A stretch of DNA of 64,000 nt from Nocardia pseudovaccinii NBRC 100343. Lineage in GTDB: Bacteria; Actinomycetota; Actinomycetes; Mycobacteriales; Mycobacteriaceae. Where the stretch lies: NCBI RefSeq assembly GCF_001613225.1, contig NZ_BDBY01000228.1, positions 1 to 64,000 on the forward strand. Direction: 5' to 3'. Below the pieces are notes generated by a model. It was given only the letters and a program-made list of their open reading frames with translations, was not told the origin of the DNA and made no database searches. The position numbers and the translations under genes were made by a program. Of the stretch, positions 25,518 through 33,335 are shown one piece after another. Positions within the stretch are counted from its first letter, which is position 1; the number at the start of each line of letters is the position of its first letter.

Positions 25518-25533
25518 ATTCCCTGGAGGGAAT
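25518..25533. promoter_or_regulatory. Operator copy 2 (ATTCCCTGGAGGGAAT)
   Basis: 7-bp perfect arms ATTCCCT/AGGGAAT around GG. It lies 37 bp (start to start) from copy 1, about 3.5 helical turns. Both sit between the divergent XRE regulator and the three-gene operon, the expected place for binding by that regulator. Confidence 0.7.
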
Positions 25534-25568
25534 CGCGCCGCAGCGCCGCGCTCGCAAAACTCGGTGCC

Positions 25569-26009
25569 ATGAGCAACCGAGATGACAACAACCTGGCCCA
25601 CTTCGCAGAGCGCTACATGGCCCAGTGGAACGAATCCGATCCGGCGATCCGCCGCAAGATGATCGAGGAGATCTGGGCGCCCGCCGGTGCGCAGACCCTG
25701 GTCGACCCGCCGGTGGAGATCCGCGAGGCGGCGGCGAACCTGAATTTCGGCGTCCCCGCCCTGGAAGTGCGCGGCCACGACGCGATGGATGCCCGGGTGT
25801 CCCGCGCTTACGAGATGTTCGTGGCACCCGGCGGGTACACCTTCGAGGTGGGCGTTGCCACCCAGCTGCCCGCCGGTCTGATCGGCCTGCCCTGGTCGAT
25901 GATTTCGCGTGCCGACGGCTCCGTCGCGGGCGGCGGTTACGAGGTGATCGGCCTCGACTCCGACGGCCGCATCACCTTCGACCACCAATTCATCGAAGGC
26001 GTGCGGTGA
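25569..26009 (+). CDS. NTF2-like/SnoaL-type protein
   Basis: 146 residues from ATG 25569. The pattern (N-terminal helix FAERYMAQWNESDPAIRRKMIEEIWAP, LVDPPVEIRE, then alternating strands ending DGRITFDHQFIEG) is the alpha+beta NTF2/SnoaL cone. Such proteins are small isomerases, hydrolases or ligand carriers. I cannot assign a reaction. First gene of an operon with the cupin (GTGA overlap) and the dehydrogenase (ATGA overlap), under the twin operators. Confidence 0.8.
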   Translation: MSNRDDNNLAHFAERYMAQWNESDPAIRRKMIEEIWAPAGAQTLVDPPVEIREAAANLNFGVPALEVRGHDAMDARVSRAYEMFVAPGGYTFEVGVATQLPAGLIGLPWSMISRADGSVAGGGYEVIGLDSDGRITFDHQFIEGVR

Positions 26010-26398
26010 CCGACGGCACGACCTTGCGGTTCAGTCGAATCGTGCGCACTGCGGACGGCGGCTCCCGATTCGTCGATGCGCAACTCGCATTGACGGGACG
26101 AACCGTCGCCGCAGGTGTACCTGCGATGGCCGTCGCCGGAATGTCGGCGGCGGCGACCGTAACCTACTTGCGCAGTGCGCAATTCGACAGCGAACCGCAT
26201 CCCGCTCCGGCGCGGCAGTGGGTCGTGATGCTGCGCGGCGTGATCGAAGTGACGACGAGCGACGGCGCTCGGCGCAGATTCGGGCCCGGCGACCTGGTCC
26301 ATGTCGAGGACACCGACGGCCACGGCCACATCACCACCGGTATCGGAGCAGCGCCCTTCGAGGCGCTGTTCGTGCCCACCACAGGAAGCAGATCATGA
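26006..26398 (+). CDS. Cupin-fold protein
   Basis: 130 residues from GTG 26006, overlapping the NTF2-like stop by 4 bp. Central strands WVVMLRGVIEVTTSDGARRRFGPGDLVHVEDTDGHGH match a cupin motif pair: RGVIEV...GPGDLVHVED and a His-x-His (HGH). A metal could be bound by the histidines, though the first motif lacks the usual HxH. Function unknown; probably an enzyme or sensor acting with its partners. The longer frame to its left is not used. Confidence 0.75.
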   Translation: MTDGTTLRFSRIVRTADGGSRFVDAQLALTGRTVAAGVPAMAVAGMSAAATVTYLRSAQFDSEPHPAPARQWVVMLRGVIEVTTSDGARRRFGPGDLVHVEDTDGHGHITTGIGAAPFEALFVPTTGSRS

Positions 26399-27414
26399 AA
26401 GCCATTGCCTACCACCTCGATCCACTACAGGGCCTCGCCGGTTTGACCGTCCGAGACCAGGAACTGCCACAGCCGGGACCGAATCAGGTGGTCATCCGGG
26501 TGCGCGCGGCCTCGCTGAATCGGCGGGACCTCATGCTCATGGACGGCATCTACCCGCTGCCCGCCACCCCGGGCATCATCCCGCTGTCCGATGGCGTCGG
26601 TGAGGTCATCGCGGTGGGCGACAACGTGACTCGCGCCGCCCTCGGCGATCGGGTGACCGCGTCGTACTTCGTGCGCTTTATCAACGGCCCGCAGCGGCTG
26701 GCGCAGGTCGCCGAACAGTACGGCGCCAATTTCGACGGGATGCTCGCCGCCTACGCGGTGATCGAAGAGGATTCGGTGGTGCATGTCCCCGACCACCTCA
26801 CCGATATCGAGGCGGCCACGCTGACCTGCGCGGGAGTCGTCGCGTGGGCTGCGCTGACCACACCGGTACCGGTTTCGCCGGACCAGACGGTACTGACTGT
26901 CGGCAGCGGTACCGTGGCGTTGTTCGCTGTGCAGCATGCGAAAATGCTCGGCGCACGGGTCATTTCGATCACCTCCGGCCCGAATAAGGCCGAGCGGCTG
27001 CACAAGCTCGGCGCGGACGAGACCATCGACCGCAGTGCGACGCCCGACTGGGACGAGAAGGTACTCGAACTCACCGGCGGCCACGGCGTCGAACATGTGG
27101 TGGAGGCCGTCGGACTGCCCACCCTGTCGAAATCGGTGCGCTCCGCGGGCTACAACGCGATGATCACCATGATCGGCGCCACACAGCTGGCGGAAGGCGA
27201 GGCATTCGAGAATCCGTTCGTCGGACCGTATCTCGCGATCCGCCGGATCGCGGTCGGCAGCCGGGACGATTTCGAGGCGATGAACCGCACCATCACGGCA
27301 CACCGCATGCGCCCGGTCATCGATCGAACATTTCCGCTCGACCAGGCGGTGCAGGCGTACCGCTACTTCCGCGAGGACAATCCGTTCGGCAAGGTCGTCA
27401 TCACCATGCCGTAG
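26395..27414 (+). CDS. Zinc-type alcohol dehydrogenase/quinone reductase (MDR superfamily)
   Basis: 339 residues from ATG 26395. GroES-like N-terminal domain (VVIRVRAASLNRRDLMLMDG, PGIIPLSDGVGEVIAVGDNV), Rossmann domain with TVGSGTVALFAVQHAKMLGARV, and LGADETIDRS for cofactor discrimination. No catalytic-zinc Cys/His pattern is obvious, so it may be of the zinc-free quinone-reductase branch. Last gene of the operon controlled by the twin operators; probably NADPH-dependent reduction of a small ketone, enone or quinone. Substrate not assignable. Confidence 0.87.
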   Translation: MKAIAYHLDPLQGLAGLTVRDQELPQPGPNQVVIRVRAASLNRRDLMLMDGIYPLPATPGIIPLSDGVGEVIAVGDNVTRAALGDRVTASYFVRFINGPQRLAQVAEQYGANFDGMLAAYAVIEEDSVVHVPDHLTDIEAATLTCAGVVAWAALTTPVPVSPDQTVLTVGSGTVALFAVQHAKMLGARVISITSGPNKAERLHKLGADETIDRSATPDWDEKVLELTGGHGVEHVVEAVGLPTLSKSVRSAGYNAMITMIGATQLAEGEAFENPFVGPYLAIRRIAVGSRDDFEAMNRTITAHRMRPVIDRTFPLDQAVQAYRYFREDNPFGKVVITMP

Positions 27415-27420
27415 CCCCGA

Positions 27421-27645
27421 TCAGGCCTCGAAGGGCACGGTATTGCCTGCCGCATCGCGGGTTCCGGCGGTGGCTTCGATGGCGGCCGCTAGCTCGGTGA
27501 CGGTGGTCCAGGTGCGCGGCGGCTCCGCCTCGAGATTGCCGATGGTGTACCAGGTCTCGGTCTTGCGATAGCGAACCAGGCCTTTACCCGTCGCATCGAC
27601 GGTCACATCGAGCTCGCCGGAGACCGTCCCTTCCTCTTCGGTCAT
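27421..27645 (-). CDS. Small hypothetical protein
   Basis: 74 acidic residues, no membrane segment, no recognised family. Starts at ATG 27645, 35 bp downstream of the HNH lipoprotein gene on the same strand, so probably co-transcribed with it. Convergent with the alcohol dehydrogenase (6 bp between stops). Contains a YRKTETWYTIGN strand-like stretch. An immunity or accessory role for the neighbouring nuclease can be imagined, but nothing in the sequence shows it. Confidence 0.55.
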   Translation of the reverse strand: MTEEEGTVSGELDVTVDATGKGLVRYRKTETWYTIGNLEAEPPRTWTTVTELAAAIEATAGTRDAAGNTVPFEA

Positions 27646-27680
27646 GACGGCCGCCTTGGCGGAAATCTCGATGATGTCGC

Positions 27681-28448
27681 TTATTTGAACTCTCCTCGAC
27701 TCACGCAGTCGGCGACTGCGTTGCGCAGTGCGGTGTGTTCGGCGGGATCAACGTTCAGCGCATATTTTACTTTGATCTTGACGTAATGCTCGAGATAGCC
27801 ACACCGGAATTTTCCCGGCGGCAGATAGTTCGCGGCGTCCTGATCACCCTTGGACCTGTTGGCCGAAGGATCGGAGGCGATCAGATTGACGGCGTCGTTG
27901 GCGATCCGCCGACGGGTATCTTCATCGCGTTTATTCGCACCCGAACGCCAGGCCTCGGCCAGCGGCACGATGTGTTCGGCGTCGACACCGGCCGGGTCGG
28001 TTATGAACTTGTACGGCTTGAGTTTTCCGGTCTTCGAGTCCATGACGCCGTACTGGTCCTGCCAGCCACCACCCTTACCCACCGTGAGCTCACACGTCTT
28101 CGGGTCGAGTTTGACCGATCCCGTCGCGTCCCTGAGCATCATCACGTCACGGCTGGTGCATTTGCTGTACTGCGCGAAATCGGGGCCGAAGCCGTGCTCG
28201 GTCTTATTGGTGTCCCAGTGCGGGAACTTCTCCCGGCTGTAGCCTTCCATCGCCTCTTCGGGCGCATCGACGAGCTGGCCGAGCAGATCGTTGATGTCCT
28301 TGCCGGAGACCGTCGCGGCATTCGCGGCATTCGCGGGTCCGGATCCCTTGCCGGTAGAGGAACAGCCAACTGCGACAACGACAGCCAATACGATGGGTGC
28401 ACAAACAGCGAGTACGCGACGCGCGGTGTGGGACGACAACCACTTCAC
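27681..28448 (-). CDS. Secreted HNH-endonuclease-family lipoprotein
   Basis: 255 residues from GTG 28448. Signal peptide with lipobox AVGC (Cys 29), so likely anchored outside the membrane. The nuclease core is the actinobacterial HNH/DUF1524 type: VDAEHIVPLAEAW (D156, H159), NDAVNLIA (N188) and SANRSKGDQDAANYLPP (N197, D202), followed by YLEHYVKIKVKYAL. The family degrades DNA non-specifically outside the cell in homologues. It could serve nutrition, biofilm or competition. All expected catalytic residues are present. Confidence 0.88.
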   Translation of the reverse strand: MKWLSSHTARRVLAVCAPIVLAVVVAVGCSSTGKGSGPANAANAATVSGKDINDLLGQLVDAPEEAMEGYSREKFPHWDTNKTEHGFGPDFAQYSKCTSRDVMMLRDATGSVKLDPKTCELTVGKGGGWQDQYGVMDSKTGKLKPYKFITDPAGVDAEHIVPLAEAWRSGANKRDEDTRRRIANDAVNLIASDPSANRSKGDQDAANYLPPGKFRCGYLEHYVKIKVKYALNVDPAEHTALRNAVADCVSRGEFK

Positions 28449-29072
28449 AAAGATCGAACTTCCTAGCCTCGCACCGATGAATTTGTCGGGCGTCAAGCTA
28501 CCTGCGGTGGCTCGTCCCGTATGTGATTGTCGCGTATGACATTCGGCACAGCTAGTCGAGGAACGCATGGCGTGGCAAGGGGACTCGACGGCAGACATGG
28601 AACCACCCCTGACTCGGCGTGCCGGCGCCGTTCCAGGGGTGGTCGTGTCACGAATGAGCTCGTGCGCGGCCGAATGAACGGGCCGGTTGTCCAGGCCGGA
28701 TGATCCGTTCTCGCGGCGCCACGAGGCTGATGAGGGAAGTCTCGTCGTGCCGTGTCGTACTGCGGATAACTCCTCGTGACGGTCTGTGTGAACTTCATTG
28801 TTCTTACGTAGAGAGACAGTAGATCATTCCGGATTCCTTTGCAATCGCTTTACTTAAGTCTGAGAATCTCCTGAATGGTGCATTGGCCGGTTGAAACATG
28901 TACGGCTCACATACGGAAGTTAGGTTTACCTGCGGTTGCGCTGAGATCGGCCGTACAGGCGCCTTCCAGGCTGGTGACGAGCGTCACATTCGGTGGCGGT
29001 CACAGCGCGGCAGAAACGTGTGTCGAAACCGGGTGCAGGCACAAACAGCCGGATCCAGGAAGGACCCACATC
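28449..29072. other. 624-bp intergenic region between divergent genes
   Basis: No supported gene. It contains a long stem-loop at 28602-28643 and an AT-richer stretch at about 28800-28910 that is unlike the surroundings and may hold the dehalogenase promoter. The frame from 28875 leading into the dehalogenase is an extension artefact. Confidence 0.6.
28602..28643. terminator. Two-part hairpin in a divergent intergenic region
   Basis: Outer perfect 10-bp stem ACCACCCCTG/CAGGGGTGGT (28602-28611 with 28634-28643) and an inner 5-bp stem CGGCG/CGCCG (28615-28619 with 28626-28630). No T-run. It does not follow any annotated gene end. Confidence 0.45.
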
Positions 29073-29945
29073 ATGGCCACCGTCGACGTTCTCGACTCGT
29101 TCATCAACTACACCGACCTCGGTACCGGTTCGGTACCGGTGGTTTTCCTGCACGGCAACCCGACCTCATCGCATCTGTGGCGCAATGTGATCCCGCACGT
29201 CGCCGATCAAACCCGGGTGCTCGCACCGGATCTGATCGGAATGGGTGCATCCGGGAAGCCGGAAAGCGCCTACCGCCTCGCCGATCACGCCCGCTATCTG
29301 GACGCCTGGTTCGATGCGCTGGGCCTGAACCAGGTCGTCATTGTCGGCCACGACTGGGGCGGCGCGCTCGGCATGCATTGGGCGGCACGGCATCCCGAGC
29401 GCATCCGGGGCATCGCATTGATCGAGACGTTCCTGCGGCCGATGCGCTGGGAGGAACTCCCGCCGCTCGGCGCCGAACTGTTCCGGAAATTCCGGACGGC
29501 CGAGGGGGAGCGAATGGTGCTGGCGGAGAATATGTTCATCGAATTCAACTTGCCGAGGGGCATTGTCGATCTGAAGCAGGAAGATCACGATGTGTATCGC
29601 GCACCCTTCCCGACGCCGGAATCGCGCAAGCCGATGCTGGCCTGGTCGCGGGAATTTCCGCTGGAGGGCGAACCCGCCGATGTGGTCGCGCTGGTGGAGA
29701 ACTACGACCGGTGGGCCGCGGACTCGCCGGAGGTGCCGAAGCTCATCATGGCGCTCGACAATGGCGTCGGCCTCGGTTCGCCGGAGGTGATCGGCTGGGC
29801 TGCCGAGATGTTCGCCAGTGCCGAGGTCGTGTCGGTCGGGGAGGCGGGACATCACGCTCCGGAGGATCAGCCCGATGCCATCGGGACCGCCGTCGCGACG
29901 TGGTTGCGCGCGCACTCGTTGACGGCGGCGACCGCGAGTGCATGA
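29073..29945 (+). CDS. Haloalkane dehalogenase (HLD-II, DhaA-like)
   Basis: Alpha/beta-hydrolase that converts haloalkanes to alcohols plus halide. 290 residues from ATG 29073 (AGGAAGGA upstream). All five catalytic residues of the HLD-II class line up by spacing with DhaA: nucleophile D94 (GHDWGG), halide residues N29 (HGNPTSSHLW) and W95, acid E118 (ALIETF) and base H260 (GEAGHH). Mycobacteria carry DhmA/DmbA homologues whose natural substrates are unknown. A very stable hairpin follows its stop. Confidence 0.9.
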   Translation: MATVDVLDSFINYTDLGTGSVPVVFLHGNPTSSHLWRNVIPHVADQTRVLAPDLIGMGASGKPESAYRLADHARYLDAWFDALGLNQVVIVGHDWGGALGMHWAARHPERIRGIALIETFLRPMRWEELPPLGAELFRKFRTAEGERMVLAENMFIEFNLPRGIVDLKQEDHDVYRAPFPTPESRKPMLAWSREFPLEGEPADVVALVENYDRWAADSPEVPKLIMALDNGVGLGSPEVIGWAAEMFASAEVVSVGEAGHHAPEDQPDAIGTAVATWLRAHSLTAATASA

Positions 29946-29952
29946 GCCGGGT

Positions 29953-29985
29953 GCGCCGCGCGGGTGCGAGTCACCCGCGCGGCGC
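29953..29985 (+). terminator. 14-bp perfect GC hairpin after the dehalogenase
   Basis: GCGCCGCGCGGGTG/CACCCGCGCGGCGC (29953-29966 with 29972-29985), 5-base loop, 8 bp past the stop, no T-run: an I-shaped actinobacterial terminator. A second hairpin, CGGCGG-ATA-CCGCCG (30003-30017), lies directly before the sigma factor gene. Confidence 0.75.
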
Positions 29986-30029
29986 AGATAGGACTTGCGT
30001 AACGGCGGATACCGCCGAAGGATTGTGCG

Positions 30030-30914
30030 GTGGAACCCGAGCTATCGCACCCTGACCCGCCCACGGCGGAAAACACCGAAGACATCGCTCGGGAGCGGGA
30101 ACTGGTCGATCGGGCGATTGCCGGTGACGCGGCAGCCATCTCGGATGTGGTGCGGCGGCTACAGGATCCGCTGTACCGGCTGGCGCTGCGCATGGTGTGG
30201 CGGCCCGCCGAGGCCGAGGATGCGACGCAGGAAATCCTGCTGCGCGTGGTCGGCAATCTCGCGACGTGGCGGGGTGAGGCCAAGCTGCTGACCTGGGCAT
30301 ATCGGATCGGTGTCAACTATCTGCTGAACCTGAAACGGCAGACGCCCCAGGAGGCGGCGCAGCTCAGCCTCGACACCTACCGCGACGGTTTGTCGGACGG
30401 TCTCGCCGCCGACGACTATCGCGGCCCCGAGGCCGAGCTGCTCTCCCATGAGGTGCGGTTGAACTGTACTCAGGCCATGCTGCAATGCCTGGCCCGCGAC
30501 GAGCGGGTCGCCTTCGTGCTCGGTGACGTTTTCGAACTCGGTTCCGCCGATGCGGCCTGGATTCTGGGTATCACCGCACCCGCCTTCCGAAAGCGGTTGG
30601 AACGAGCCAAGAAACGCATCGGCACATTCCTGAACGCGACCTGCGGGGTGGCAAATCCCGAGGCCTTCTGTCGCTGCTCCCGTCGGGTGGACAAGGCATT
30701 GGCGCTGGGGCGCGTCGATCCGAAGCGGCCGGTATTCGCCCGGCATGCGGTGAGTGCGGGCGGCCGCAGCGTCACCGATGCCGAACAGCAGATGATCCGG
30801 CTGCACGACGCCGCGGCGGTAATCCGGCTGCATCCGGATTACGCTGCGCCGCAGGCGAAAATGGATGCGATCGCCGGGCTACTGAATTCGGGCAGGTTCC
30901 CGATGCTCGGCTGA
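30030..30914 (+). CDS. ECF-type RNA polymerase sigma factor with Cys-containing C-terminal extension
   Basis: 294 residues from GTG 30030 (GAAGGA upstream). Region 2: PLYRLALRMVWRPAEAEDAT then QEILLRVVGNLATWRGEAKL; region 4: GDVFELGSADAAWILGITAPAFRKRLERAKKRI. An unusual tail follows: ATCGVANPEAFCRCSRRVDKAL, with three cysteines plus arginines (possible metal or redox site), and a C-terminal RLHDAAAVIRLHPDYAAPQA. No anti-sigma factor is adjacent, so control may reside in the tail. The group is known from Streptomyces-like genomes but poorly studied. Confidence 0.85.
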   Translation: MEPELSHPDPPTAENTEDIARERELVDRAIAGDAAAISDVVRRLQDPLYRLALRMVWRPAEAEDATQEILLRVVGNLATWRGEAKLLTWAYRIGVNYLLNLKRQTPQEAAQLSLDTYRDGLSDGLAADDYRGPEAELLSHEVRLNCTQAMLQCLARDERVAFVLGDVFELGSADAAWILGITAPAFRKRLERAKKRIGTFLNATCGVANPEAFCRCSRRVDKALALGRVDPKRPVFARHAVSAGGRSVTDAEQQMIRLHDAAAVIRLHPDYAAPQAKMDAIAGLLNSGRFPMLG

Positions 30915-31802
30915 TTACGCGTTGGCCGGAAAGCGCACGTCGGTCAGTTCTTCGGATTTGGTCCACAATGCGGCGGCGAGGTCGGCATTCGCGGCGGCTG
31001 TGCTGCGGCCGACGAGCTTCGGGTGACCGCGGAATTCGAACCAGCTGTCGGGGCCGATATAGCTTCCCGGCGGCAACTCCTGGCTGGCGGCGAACAGTGT
31101 GGGCAGCGCGCCGAAACTCGCATCCTGGGCGAGCAGTTTATTGCCCACCTGCATGACCTCGTGCAGGATCCGGTTGCCGGAATGGCCCTGCAGATTCGTT
31201 GCGGCCCAACCGGGGTGGGCGCTCAGCGCGAGCCGGGATCCGGATTCGGTGAACCGCCGCTGTAGTTCGAGGGTGAACAGCAGGTTGGCCAGTTTGGACT
31301 GCCCGTAGGCGGCGGCGGAGCTGTAGGACCGGGTTTCCCAGTTGAGGTCGTCGAGGTCGATGCTGCCACGTCGGTGCGCCTGCGAGGAGACGGTCACCAC
31401 GCGATCGGTGATATGCGGCAGTAGCAGATTCGTCAGCGCGAAATGGCCGAGGTGGTTGGTGCCGATTTGGCGTTCGAAACCATCTTTCGTGCGTCCGGCG
31501 GGGACCAGCATGATGCCCGCATTGTTCACCAGCACATCGATATCGCCGGACCAGTCCGCGGCGAAGCGGCGAATGGAGGCCAGGTCGGCGAGGTCGAGTT
31601 CGCGCACCTCGGTGCGACCCGACATGCTCTTCGCCGCTTCCGCGCCGCGCGCGATATCGCGCACCGCGAGCACGACGCGGGCGCCGACGCGGGCCAGTTC
31701 GTGGGCCGTCACCAGGCCGATCCCGCTGTTGGCGCCGGTGACGATGACGGTGCGGCCGTCGAATCGGGGCAGATCTGCGGAAGTCCACTTGTGGTTCGTC
31801 AT
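30915..31802 (-). CDS. SDR-family oxidoreductase
   Basis: 295 residues from ATG 31802. Cofactor motif TGANSGIG (about 22-29), NNAG near 93, catalytic YGQSK near 165. Paralogue of the SDR at 17546-18421, with conserved blocks RTKDGFERQIGTNHLGHFAL and QSKLANL. Convergent with the sigma factor gene and divergent from a TetR gene, which probably controls it through the dyad at 31812-31846. Substrate unknown. Confidence 0.9.
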   Translation of the reverse strand: MTNHKWTSADLPRFDGRTVIVTGANSGIGLVTAHELARVGARVVLAVRDIARGAEAAKSMSGRTEVRELDLADLASIRRFAADWSGDIDVLVNNAGIMLVPAGRTKDGFERQIGTNHLGHFALTNLLLPHITDRVVTVSSQAHRRGSIDLDDLNWETRSYSSAAAYGQSKLANLLFTLELQRRFTESGSRLALSAHPGWAATNLQGHSGNRILHEVMQVGNKLLAQDASFGALPTLFAASQELPPGSYIGPDSWFEFRGHPKLVGRSTAAANADLAAALWTKSEELTDVRFPANA

Positions 31803-31811
31803 AGCGCCCAA

Positions 31812-31846
31812 TGTAGGCAGCGACAACAAAGTAGTCAATGCCAACA
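31812..31846. promoter_or_regulatory. TetR operator between SDR and tetR
   Basis: TGTAGGCA (31812-31819) and TGCCAACA (31839-31846) form an inverted repeat with one mismatch; GAC and GTC inside extend the dyad. It lies between both divergent start codons. Confidence 0.5.
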
Positions 31847-31877
31847 ATGTCGCGATATCGGATATCCTGCAGCAACC

Positions 31878-32510
31878 ATGAGTTTTGTCCGCTCCCGCTC
31901 CTATCACCACGGTGACCTGCGTGCCGAGCTGCTCCAGCGCGCCGAGGCCACATTGCGCGAGTCCGGCGTCGACGGGCTTTCGCTGCGTCAGCTTGCCCGC
32001 GACCTCGGCGTCAGCCATGCCGCCCCGAGCAGGCACTTCCGGGACAAGCAGGCGCTGCTCGACGCGCTCGCTCTGGTCGGCTTCGACCGGCTCGCCGCGG
32101 TGTACGGCGAGGTCGGCCCGACCGGATCGTTCTCCGAGCGGCTGCATGCCGTCGCGCGCGCCTACCTGGATTTCGCGATCGACAATCCGGCGCTGCTCGC
32201 GCTGATGTTCGCACGCAAGCACAGTCCTAGTTCGGGCGAGGAAATGCTTGCCGCGGTCGGGCGGGCATTCACCGTGCCCATCGCCTTGATCGCCGAGGGG
32301 CAGGCGGGTGGCGAAGTCGTTGCGGGGGATCCGATGCGGATCGGTATCGCCGCCATTGCCGCGCTGCAGGGGTTGGCCACCTTTGTAGGGTCCGGGTTCG
32401 TCGACGCGGAGAACGTGGACGTGGCACTGACCGAAACGATTACCCAGCTGACCTATGGTCTGCGCCCCCGCGATCGACCGGCGCCTACCTCGAGGAGAAG
32501 AACACGATGA
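31878..32510 (+). CDS. TetR-family transcriptional regulator
   Basis: 210 residues from ATG 31878. N-terminal HTH: YHHGDLRAELLQRAEATLRE then GLSLRQLARDLGVSHAAPSRHFRDKQALLDAL. C-terminal ligand domain with FARKHSPSSGEEML. Overlaps the thioesterase-like gene by 4 bp (ATGA), so regulator and enzyme are one transcript, with the SDR divergent. This SDR/TetR/thioesterase arrangement suggests control by a lipid or CoA-linked ligand, but that is inference. Confidence 0.9.
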   Translation: MSFVRSRSYHHGDLRAELLQRAEATLRESGVDGLSLRQLARDLGVSHAAPSRHFRDKQALLDALALVGFDRLAAVYGEVGPTGSFSERLHAVARAYLDFAIDNPALLALMFARKHSPSSGEEMLAAVGRAFTVPIALIAEGQAGGEVVAGDPMRIGIAAIAALQGLATFVGSGFVDAENVDVALTETITQLTYGLRPRDRPAPTSRRRTR

Positions 32511-33331
32511 GTCCGACCGTCACCGCACCGCACGCCTTCGACAGCGCGGTCGCGCTGACCTCCGACGGCGCCGGAAACTTCAGCGGTCGGACGACTCCCG
32601 AATACGGCAATATGGTCGGCCCGTTCGGTGGCATCACCGCGGCAACGATATTGCGTGCGGTACAACAACATCCGCAATGTCTCGGTGACCCGATCTCGCT
32701 CACCGTCAACTTCGCGGGCCCGATTGCCGAGGGCCCCTTCGCCATTGCGGCGCAACCGGTGCGGACCAATCGCAACACCCAGCACTGGACGCTGTCGATG
32801 AGCCAGGACGGCATCGTGACCACCACGGCCACGGCGGTTTTCGGTACCCGCCGCGAGACCTGGACCGCTACCGAAGCCACCGCGCCCGCCGCACCGCCAC
32901 CGGATACCGTCGAGCCGGACGCGCTGCCCGAATTCATTGCCTGGGTGGACAATTACGAGATGCGCTTCATCGAGGGTGGTATCACCCAACTCGACGGCGC
33001 TGCGGCACAACCGACTTCCACCACGACGCTCTGGGTCCGCGACCGGCCCGCGCGCCCACTGGACTATCCGGCCCTCACCGCGCTGAGCGATGTGTTCTTC
33101 CCGCGGGTGATGCTGCGACTCGGCCGCGTCGTCCCCGCCGGAACCGTCACGCTGACCGTGTATTTCCACGCCGATACCGATCGCCTCGCCGCTCAAGCCG
33201 ATCACCCGCTGCTGGCCACCGCGCGCTCCCAGCATTTCGGCAAGGGGTTCTTCGATCAGTCGGCCGAACTCTGGGCGCACGACGGTGGGTTGCTCGCGAC
33301 GAGTCATCAGCTGGTGTACTTCAAGGCCTGA
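32507..33331 (+). CDS. TesB/double-hotdog acyl-CoA thioesterase-like protein
   Basis: 274 residues from ATG 32507. Two hotdog units: the first contains NMVGPFGGITAATILRAVQQ, the usual central-helix motif, and SLTVNFAGPI; the second contains LDYPALTALSDVFFPR, GTVTLTVYFHAD and QHFGKGFFDQSAELWAHDG. The family hydrolyses acyl-CoA thioesters. The last strand LLATSHQLVYFKA is typical of its C-terminus. Transcribed with the TetR gene and convergent with the TDT-family exporter. Confidence 0.85.
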   Translation: MSPTVTAPHAFDSAVALTSDGAGNFSGRTTPEYGNMVGPFGGITAATILRAVQQHPQCLGDPISLTVNFAGPIAEGPFAIAAQPVRTNRNTQHWTLSMSQDGIVTTTATAVFGTRRETWTATEATAPAAPPPDTVEPDALPEFIAWVDNYEMRFIEGGITQLDGAAAQPTSTTTLWVRDRPARPLDYPALTALSDVFFPRVMLRLGRVVPAGTVTLTVYFHADTDRLAAQADHPLLATARSQHFGKGFFDQSAELWAHDGGLLATSHQLVYFKA

Positions 33332-33335
33332 CGGA

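Noticed and set aside
28449..29072. Possible small genes or extended dehalogenase start in the 624-bp gap
   Set aside because: The frame from 28875 lacks a start signal and homologous N-terminus; other frames are short and arginine-rich.
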